A stretch of DNA of 5,489 nt from positions 1 through 5,489 of the forward strand of contig JAFAPL010000630.1 in the NCBI GenBank assembly GCA_019247135.1. Reading direction: 5' to 3'. Origin of the DNA: Chloroflexota bacterium (GTDB lineage Bacteria > Chloroflexota > UBA6077 > CF-72). The notes beneath the pieces are model-generated. The model was not told where the DNA came from. It ran no database searches and saw only the letters and a program-made list of their open reading frames with translations. The first letter of the stretch is position 1; every line of letters starts with the position of its first letter. The position numbers and the translations under genes were made by a program. This document shows, in pieces, positions 1-4,685 of the stretch.

Positions 1-228
1 CCTGCGCCGCCTCGGCGTTCTTCACCCAATCGGACTGCGCGCCGAGCATCGAGACCAGGTAGTTATGGCCGTCCACGGTGGCAATGACCACCGGGACCGA
101 GCGTGTACGGCCGGATGAGCGGCCACGCACTTCCAGGGCGGCCCAAGACGCGTCGGACGCCAGTCGCGGTAAAAGAGCCGCATCACGGCGCTCCGCTCCG
201 CCGGGTCGACATGCGGTGAATTGTTCAT
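1..228 (-). pseudogene. Broken, partial deazaflavin (F420)-dependent nitroreductase-family gene (DUF385/Ddn-like)
   Basis: Two pieces of one protein family appear in different minus-strand frames. The N-terminal piece starts at ATG 228-226 and reads MNNSPHVDPAERSAVMRLFY followed by RDWRPTRLG. The second piece occupies about 1-145 in another frame, beginning WAALEVRGRSSGRTRS and continuing through VPVVIATVDGHNYLVSMLG and QSDWVKNAEAAQ to the window edge. The R-GR-SGR-RS-PVV, D-G-YLVSMLG and DWV-N-AA pattern is typical of the split beta-barrel F420H2-dependent nitroreductase family, which reduces substrates with deazaflavin cofactor. From memory of the family, about 20 residues normally separate the -WRPTRLG and LEVRG motifs. 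Here they nearly abut and the frame changes near 137-150, which fits an internal deletion of a length not divisible by three. A GAGG lies 13 bases before the ATG. The C-terminus is outside the window. A sequencing error would explain the frame change but not the missing segment. Family assignment is fairly sure; loss of function is inferred. Confidence 0.6.
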
Positions 229-402
229 CGGCGCTGTTGTCCTCGCTTGCCGTGGATGGTTGGGAATTGCAGGCGGGTGGCCGGGGTGTGCCGCAATCGT
301 CCTACGGCGCGATCGGGTGTACGAAGCCCCTCTCGCTATGTTCAACAGACCTGTCTATTTTGGCTTTGACGAGGCCGTTGCGCGGTATGCAAACTCGCAC
401 CG

Positions 403-437
403 GCACGTGCACTACATACGTGTGTGCATGTGCACGC
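403..437. repeat. Alternating purine/pyrimidine tract with twin GTGCAC palindromes
   Basis: Bases 414-437 alternate purine and pyrimidine without a break for 24 bases, and 403-412 alternate for 10 more, with a single break at 413. The self-complementary hexamer GTGCAC occurs at 407-412 and again at 430-435, starts 23 bases apart, or about two helical turns. Such tracts can adopt left-handed DNA under negative supercoiling. Paired palindromes at helical spacing can also be protein-binding sites. Neither role is shown by the sequence. Confidence 0.4.
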
Positions 438-470
438 CCGCGGATACCGCAACCAATTCCACGACCTGCA

Positions 471-485
471 TTTCACGTCGTGAAA
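471..485. promoter_or_regulatory. 15-base perfect dyad TTTCACG-T-CGTGAAA
   Basis: Seven-base arms are perfectly inverted around a single T. The size and symmetry would suit a dimeric repressor operator, and it lies in a non-coding stretch upstream of the nitroreductase relic. It also falls inside the possible LuxR-relic reading frame (Ser-Arg-Arg-Glu codons), so the symmetry may be incidental. No cognate regulator can be named. Confidence 0.25.
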
Positions 486-555
486 GACTCTTATCCGAAC
501 CGCCAATGGGCGATGACTTCCTCGCGTGTTGGCGGATTGTCAGCCATACCGTAGG

Positions 556-577
556 CAACTGCCGCCGGCGCCAGTTG
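556..577. promoter_or_regulatory. 22-base near-perfect palindrome
   Basis: CAACTG at 556-561 and CAGTTG at 572-577 flank a GC-rich core, and 20 of 22 bases fit the palindrome. It lies about 100 bases after the stop of the binding-protein gene. No T-run follows it on the minus strand, so it does not look like a factor-independent terminator. It could be an operator, a transcript-end stem needing Rho, or chance in GC-rich DNA. Confidence 0.25.
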
Positions 578-673
578 AGGATCAGCTCTATCGTGGACCC
601 GCTGATTCGTGAACGAGCCTGAAGCGCAGATTGATGTTGGCGTCTGCCCTGCGGAGATGGCGCCACGCAGTAA

Positions 674-1801
674 TCAAACTGACGTCGGTCGGGCGCATAC
701 AAACGACGATGCGCCTACGCTCGCAACCTGGAATACCGCGTCAGCGATTTCGTCGGTGAGTGGGGTGTAGGCGCGGTCGACCAGCGTTGCTGCATCGATT
801 GGTTGATCCACTGGCATACCGTATTTCAGGTAACGATCAAACTGGTCTACGAGGATCGGTCTGGCCGCTTCGGCCATGGGTACGAATGCGAGGACCGCCA
901 TGGCGGCTTGCCAGTCTGCAAGCGAGACCTCATCCTGGTGCGTGTCGAGGACATTCAACATTTGTTGTGCGGCCTGGTCATGATGCGCCTCGGACCAGAC
1001 GGCCGCGCGCATCAGCGCACGGGTGATGGCCGTTGCTCTGGGACGGTCCTGCTGGATGTTGCTTGCCAGCATGATGGACCCGCAGCAGAAGTCGCTTTGC
1101 TGAGGCGGCATGTCATTGAACGCGACCATGCGCGCCAGGCCCGCCCGCTGCAAAAGCACTCCCTGGGCGTCGTTGGTCTGGACCGCGGCAAAGTCTCCGC
1201 TCTGTAGCGTGGGCACCGCGTTGGCAGTCGACGGTGCCGGTGCCCAGGAAATATCCACATCGGGGTCCAGTCCGGCATCGACCAGAGGTGCGCCGAAGAC
1301 GAACTTCGCACCCGCAATTGTCTGATTCCGCAGATCGGCCATGGATTGAACTGGAGAAGCTGGTGGGACTACCAGTGCCATGCATCCACGCTGCAGCGCC
1401 GCCGTGATCTGCAGGTCTCCAACACTCAGCCCGGTCGGTGTTCGCGGCGGAACGGCGGCCCAGACGGCGTTCATCACTACATCGGCGTGGCCAGACGCGA
1501 GCGCATTACCGCCATCAACCGCCAGGCCGAGATTACCGGGCATGGTGATGTCCACGATGGTCGCATCGATTCCCTCATCCCGTAAGAAGCCCTGCGACAC
1601 GGCGACGTACGCTGGAGCCACGCATGGCGTTTCCATCACGCCGATGGTTACCTGGCTCGCGGCGCCCGCGACGCGCACACGGCCGAGACCGGCCGCCAAT
1701 CCGGCGGCGCCGAGCATCAGCCGGCTGGAGTTCACAAGGAAGCTGCGTCGTCCGTGGCCTCGCAAGGACAGTGCATGATTTCGTGACAAGATTGAGCTCA
1801 T
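674..1801 (-). CDS. Tat-exported ABC transporter substrate-binding protein (NMT1/SsuA-like, periplasmic-binding type II)
   Basis: This 375-residue protein should capture a small organic solute outside the inner membrane and hand it to an ABC permease. The N-terminus carries a twin-arginine signal: GRRSFLVNSS (Arg18-Arg19), a hydrophobic stretch at about 28-40 (LMLGAAGLAAGLG), then an AGA-AS cleavage site near residue 47. The mature part begins VTIGVMETPCVAPAYVAVSQ and GFLRDEGIDATIVDI, the usual first lobe of nitrate/sulfonate/taurine/NMT1-like proteins. LRNQTIAG and DAGLDPDVDISW follow at 157-186, and FCCGSIMLASN with RATAITRALMRAAVW at 238-269. A Cys pair sits at 239-240. Length and fold order suit a full protein. 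The start has a G-rich Shine-Dalgarno (GGGGGA) four bases or so upstream. The gene follows the STAND regulator by 77 bases on the same strand, but no permease or ATPase is in view. The ligand is not predictable from sequence. The last 15 residues look unconserved. Confidence 0.85.
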   Translation of the reverse strand: MSSILSRNHALSLRGHGRRSFLVNSSRLMLGAAGLAAGLGRVRVAGAASQVTIGVMETPCVAPAYVAVSQGFLRDEGIDATIVDITMPGNLGLAVDGGNALASGHADVVMNAVWAAVPPRTPTGLSVGDLQITAALQRGCMALVVPPASPVQSMADLRNQTIAGAKFVFGAPLVDAGLDPDVDISWAPAPSTANAVPTLQSGDFAAVQTNDAQGVLLQRAGLARMVAFNDMPPQQSDFCCGSIMLASNIQQDRPRATAITRALMRAAVWSEAHHDQAAQQMLNVLDTHQDEVSLADWQAAMAVLAFVPMAEAARPILVDQFDRYLKYGMPVDQPIDAATLVDRAYTPLTDEIADAVFQVASVGASSFVCARPTSV

Positions 1802-1804
1802 ATT

Positions 1805-1853
1805 TCCCCCATGCGTACGCCCGCACCATAAGCCCGAGGTGGCATCGAGGCAA
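1805..1853 (-). promoter_or_regulatory. Candidate weak promoter and ribosome-binding site of the binding-protein gene
   Basis: Reading the minus strand, TTGCCT (1853-1848) and TATGGT (1830-1825) are 17 bases apart, each matching 4 of 6 bases of the sigma70 consensus. The G-run ribosome site GGGGGA (1810-1805) lies between this and the ATG at 1801. A small inverted repeat CGCAA-TG-TTGCG is at 1856-1867, next to the -35 element and just after the regulator's stop codon. The gene may instead, or also, be read through from the regulator. Confidence 0.25.
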
Positions 1854-1878
1854 TTCGCAATGTTGCGGATTTCTCAGT

Positions 1879-4398
1879 TCAAGCGAGGCTGGCAGCAAAT
1901 GCCGCGATCTGCGAACGTGAGGTGAATCTCAGCTTTGCGCGGATGTGCTCCACGTGTTTGGTCGCGGTCGACTCGGCGCATACTAACTCGGCAGCGATCT
2001 GACGGTTAGTCATGCCGCGCGCAACCAGCGCCGCAACCTGGCTTTCGCGACGAGTCAAGATGCCAGCGTCGCCCGATTGCTCTTGCGAGTTGGCAAGGAT
2101 GGTCTCGATCAACTCCAGCGCTGTAGCGACTGCGTGCTCGAGCGTCAGCAAACGGCCTTGCGCAACAGCGTGGCCAAACGCCTCTGGTCCGATCCGCAAA
2201 CGTGCATTCGCCAGGTCGCGCCGAATCAAATCGTTGACGGCCGCTCCCCAGCCGCCCGCTCCTTCAACGTCGACAACATCGCGTAGTTGGACAGCGGCAC
2301 CGTGCAGCCGCGCCGCAGCCTCTGCTTGATGCTTGCGAGCTGCCAAGCCGGCGACCACGGACAAGCTGCTGGGCTGATACACGCGTGCGCCCAGATCACG
2401 TCGTAACGTCAGCACCTCAGACGAAAATCTCAGCGCCCGCTCAATGTCGCGCAGGTGGTACGTCGCGACTGCCAGACTAGCCAACTCTGTGGTCATGCCG
2501 ATGTCGTCACCGATGGCGCGCGCAATTTCGAGACTCCGCTCGAAATAGTCGATTGCCCGTGCAAACTCTCCCCGGGCATACGCAAGCGTTCCGAGGCCGT
2601 GATGCGCGCGAGCGACGATTTGCTTGCAGTCCGCGGACTCGGCAAGACGCAATGCCTCCGCGAACAACTGTTGGGCTGCCGCATGGTCGCCGCGGTCGGC
2701 AACGACGCGCGCGAGCGGGTTTACGCACGTCGCGAGCATTGCCGTGTCCGGTAGTTGCCGTCGTATGTCCACGGCCTGTTGGAGCATCGAACGCGCCGCA
2801 TCCAGGTCTCGCAGATGCCAGGCGAGCAGCCCGGCGCCGTACAGCGCGTCCGCCCAACTGGCCGGTGATGCGGCGCAACGCTCGCGCCCGAGGACGTCTC
2901 TGATGTAGTCATGACCCTCAACGGCGCGACCGCGATCCAGCCAGAACCACCACATTCGTCCGGCCAGCCGCACCGCACGGTCGACCTTTGCCGGATCGGC
3001 CATCGCCGAGTCCAATGCGAGACGTACATTCTGGAGGTCCGCATCGATCGCGGCCAGAGCGCCGGCTGATCTGAGCGGACGCCGGCCGGTGGCAGCGAAC
3101 CGCTCCAACCAACTCAGATACCAGTCTGTGTGCCTCGCGCGGACGGCGACGTACTCACCCGACTCGTGAAGGCGTTCTCTGGCGTACTGCCGCACGGTCT
3201 CGAGCAGGCGGTATCGCAGCGTGCCACCGCGACCGGGTTCCGCCACCACCAGCGATTTTCCTATCAGCCGCGAGAGCACATCCAGTGTGGACAATGGTTC
3301 GACGCCGTCGTCGCCTGCCACCGCCTGACAGGCTTCGAGGGTCCATCCGCCAGCAAAGACCCCGATGCGACGGAACACTCGCTGTTCCTCACCAGACGAC
3401 AGTGCGTGACTCCAGTTCAGGGTGGCCCGCAACGTGTGGTGCCGATCAGGCGTATCGCGGTTAGTGGCCGAGAGGGCGCTGAGTGCGTTGCCCAAACGGC
3501 TGGCTAGCTGGGCTGGTCCAACTACGGTGAGCCGAGTAGCGGCTAACTCGAGCGCCAGAGGCAGGCCGTCGAGTCGCCAGGCTATTTCGGCCAGCGCGCG
3601 CGCGTGGGCCTGGGCATCAACAGGCGCTGATCGACTGGTCGCCCGCTCCAGCAGCAGTTTGACCGCTGGGAGGTGAAGAAACTGTTCTGGTTCGACGGCT
3701 CCATTTGGTTCTACTGTGAACAGCGGCTGCACGCGGTACACGCGTTCGACCTGGAGATCGAGCGGCTCCCGGCTTGTCGCCAGGATGCACATGCTGGTGC
3801 AACTCCGTAGCAAGTTCGCCACCACGTCGGCGCACGCTTTGAGCACGTGCTCGCAGTTATCCAGCACGAGCAGACAGCGTTTGCCCGTCAGCGCCGCGGT
3901 GAGACTCGCGGCAACGGAGCGAAGTGGATCCTGGTGCACGGCGAGCGCCGCGGCGATGGTCTGTGCAACCAGGCGAGGGTCGGTGAGCGGAGCCAGGTCG
4001 ACAAACCACACGCCATCGGGATACTCCGGTCTGGCGGCGCGGGCGCATCGAACAGCCAGCCGTGTCTTGCCAACGCCGCCGGGGCCACTGAGCGTCACGA
4101 GCCGCGACGTGTGCAATATGTCCCGCAGCTCCGCAAGCTCCCGTTCGCGACCAATAAGACTCGTCTGTTCGTCGGGCAAGTTACTGGGCGCAGTGTCGAT
4201 CACGTGCGGCGCGCCATCCCCGGCCAGTTGGCCCGCGAGCTGATCGAGCGCAAAGTCCACCAGCTCGGGGTGGCGCATCTCGAGCTCGCCGCGCTCCCAT
4301 CGTGCCAGCGTATTGCGCGGAACGCCGAGCGCGCGGCCGAGATCCGCCTGGCTAAGCCCGAGTGCCTGCCGACGCTCACGCAGCTCTGCTGGCCGCAT
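1879..4398 (-). CDS. STAND-family regulator with two DNA-binding domains: XRE HTH, NB-ARC-like ATPase, TPR array, LuxR HTH
   Basis: This 839-residue cytoplasmic protein is a signal-transduction ATPase that should switch on transcription when ligand and nucleotide drive oligomerisation. An XRE/Cro HTH is at about 3-56 (LSQADLGRALGVPRNTLARW). The NTPase follows: LIGRERELAELRDIL at 81-95, Walker A GPGGVGKT at 105-112, Walker B CLLVLDNCEH at 175-184, ILATSREPL at 205-213 and GLPLALELAA at 278-287. The RYRLLETVRQYARERL segment at 395-410 closes the winged-helix arm. TPR-like helix pairs repeat with an exact 40-residue period, their turn residues falling at 491, 531, 571, 611, 651 and 691. A LuxR/GerE HTH ends the protein (LTRRESQVAALVARGMTNRQ from 781, then IAAELVCAESTATKHVEHIR). 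All ATPase motifs are intact, so it should be functional. The start is chosen because the XRE domain begins at once; there is no clear Shine-Dalgarno. It probably controls the binding-protein gene downstream and itself. Carrying an HTH at both ends is the notable feature. The effector is unknown. Confidence 0.9.
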   Translation of the reverse strand: MRPAELRERRQALGLSQADLGRALGVPRNTLARWERGELEMRHPELVDFALDQLAGQLAGDGAPHVIDTAPSNLPDEQTSLIGRERELAELRDILHTSRLVTLSGPGGVGKTRLAVRCARAARPEYPDGVWFVDLAPLTDPRLVAQTIAAALAVHQDPLRSVAASLTAALTGKRCLLVLDNCEHVLKACADVVANLLRSCTSMCILATSREPLDLQVERVYRVQPLFTVEPNGAVEPEQFLHLPAVKLLLERATSRSAPVDAQAHARALAEIAWRLDGLPLALELAATRLTVVGPAQLASRLGNALSALSATNRDTPDRHHTLRATLNWSHALSSGEEQRVFRRIGVFAGGWTLEACQAVAGDDGVEPLSTLDVLSRLIGKSLVVAEPGRGGTLRYRLLETVRQYARERLHESGEYVAVRARHTDWYLSWLERFAATGRRPLRSAGALAAIDADLQNVRLALDSAMADPAKVDRAVRLAGRMWWFWLDRGRAVEGHDYIRDVLGRERCAASPASWADALYGAGLLAWHLRDLDAARSMLQQAVDIRRQLPDTAMLATCVNPLARVVADRGDHAAAQQLFAEALRLAESADCKQIVARAHHGLGTLAYARGEFARAIDYFERSLEIARAIGDDIGMTTELASLAVATYHLRDIERALRFSSEVLTLRRDLGARVYQPSSLSVVAGLAARKHQAEAAARLHGAAVQLRDVVDVEGAGGWGAAVNDLIRRDLANARLRIGPEAFGHAVAQGRLLTLEHAVATALELIETILANSQEQSGDAGILTRRESQVAALVARGMTNRQIAAELVCAESTATKHVEHIRAKLRFTSRSQIAAFAASLA

Positions 4399-4415
4399 AT
4401 GCCGTGTTCGCGGCC

Positions 4416-4443
4416 ACTATACGCCACGTATCAGGGGTTGCAA
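4416..4443 (-). promoter_or_regulatory. Candidate sigma70-type promoter of the STAND regulator
   Basis: On the minus strand, TTGCAA (4443-4438) and TATAGT (4421-4416) are separated by 16 bases, matching 4 and 5 of 6 consensus bases. Transcription would start near 4409, giving a leader of only about 11 bases before the ATG at 4398. That agrees with the lack of a Shine-Dalgarno and suggests a leaderless or nearly leaderless message. The -10 contains the TAG that ends the integrase-relic frame. Confidence 0.45.
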
Positions 4444-4577
4444 GTGGACGTGCGCCCTTTCGGAAGCCGCACGCACCATTTCCCACGCTTGTTGGCGACT
4501 GATCGCCCGAGGTGCACCGTCGTCAGCACGTTGCGCGAGAAGAACAGCGGCTGGTCGTCGGCGAGCCGGTGTTTCTT
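4417..4577 (-). pseudogene. Frameshifted internal fragment of a tyrosine recombinase/integrase
   Basis: Reading the minus strand, 4577-4533 encodes KKHRLADDQPLFFSR. In the next frame, 4530-4417 encodes RADDGAPRAISRQQAWEMV, then RAASERAHVHLQPLIRGV and a TAG. Adding one base at 4531-4532 joins them as ...PLFFSR-K/N-RADDGAPRAISRQQAW..., the order found before the catalytic His-x-x-Arg box in phage-type integrases. These carry 'LFxSR', then 'aISRQQAWeivkaAserA'. The downstream catalytic motifs (H-x-x-R and Tyr) are absent and the upstream part is cut off by the IS element. The enzyme is therefore dead. Identification rests on recalled family patterns over about 50 residues; I am fairly confident because the motif order is right in both frames. 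It shows that site-specific recombination machinery once lay here. Confidence 0.6.
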
Positions 4578-4640
4578 GGCCTAGCAGGGTGATGAAAAAT
4601 GCCCGTTTCCGGCAGCTGTGGCTCTTCGGGTCAACTGGCT

Positions 4641-4685
4641 GTGACAGTTACTGTTGAAGCATCTATCAGGCGAGGTGCTTGGAGA
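4641..4685 (+). promoter_or_regulatory. Candidate transposase promoter and ribosome-binding sites
   Basis: GTGACA (4641-4646) and TATCAG (4664-4669) are 17 bases apart, matching 5 and 4 of 6 consensus bases. Two purine-rich sites precede the ATG at 4686: GAGGTG at 4672-4677, eight bases away and well placed, and GGAGA at 4681-4685, which abuts it. If transcription starts near 4676 the first site would be only partly in the message, so a promoter further upstream may matter more. Confidence 0.3.

Larger units (their letters stand above)
448..583 (-). pseudogene. Possible relic of a LuxR-type regulator C-terminus
   Basis: In one minus-strand frame, 448-489 encodes SLSRREMQVVELVA. This matches the first helix of LuxR/GerE HTH domains, whose pattern is L-T/S-x-RE-x-x-V-x-x-LVA. 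In a second minus frame, 494-583 encodes DPQLAPAAVAYGMADN and then PPTREEVIAHWRFG. That resembles the linker seen just before the LuxR domain in STAND regulators; compare LTLEHAVATAL at residues 752-762 of the intact neighbour. One frameshift near 490-505 would join the two in the right order. After the LVA no recognition helix can be read in any frame, so the piece would be short and dead. The matches are brief and chance similarity cannot be excluded. If real, it is a remnant of a second regulator of the same architecture. Confidence 0.27.
229..673. other. 445-base stretch without a convincing intact gene
   Basis: The overlapping open frames on both strands here have low-complexity, Arg/Pro/Cys-rich products with no recognisable family, so none is called. 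The SBP stop at 674-676 is followed in the same frame by 60 further open codons, down to a TAA at 493-491. I see no stem followed by a T-run, so no intrinsic terminator for the upstream binding-protein gene can be named. What the stretch does hold is listed separately: a possible LuxR-regulator relic, two short dyads and an alternating purine/pyrimidine tract. A minor AGAC-CT-GTCT dyad lies at 347-356, about 120 bases before the nitroreductase relic. Confidence 0.5.

Noticed and set aside
78..622. Two overlapping plus-strand open frames (78-554 and 221-622)
   Set aside because: Their products are Arg/Pro/Ser/Cys-rich with no recognisable motif, and they overlap the nitroreductase relic on the other strand.
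412..702. 96-codon minus-strand frame as an intact small gene
   Set aside because: It begins inside the 3' end of the binding-protein gene without a ribosome site, and only 14 residues resemble a known domain. It is treated as a possible relic instead.
1856..1867. Inverted repeat CGCAA-TG-TTGCG as a terminator after the regulator
   Set aside because: The stem is five bases with a two-base loop and no T-run follows on the minus strand, so it is too weak for termination.
3716..4243. Plus-strand open frame of 175 codons
   Set aside because: It is antisense to the ATPase domain of the regulator, with Ser/Arg/Thr-rich composition and no motif.
3847..4584. Plus-strand open frame of 245 codons
   Set aside because: It lies antisense to the conserved XRE/Walker region of the regulator and runs through the integrase relic. 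Its product has no family character, and such antisense frames are expected in GC-rich coding DNA.
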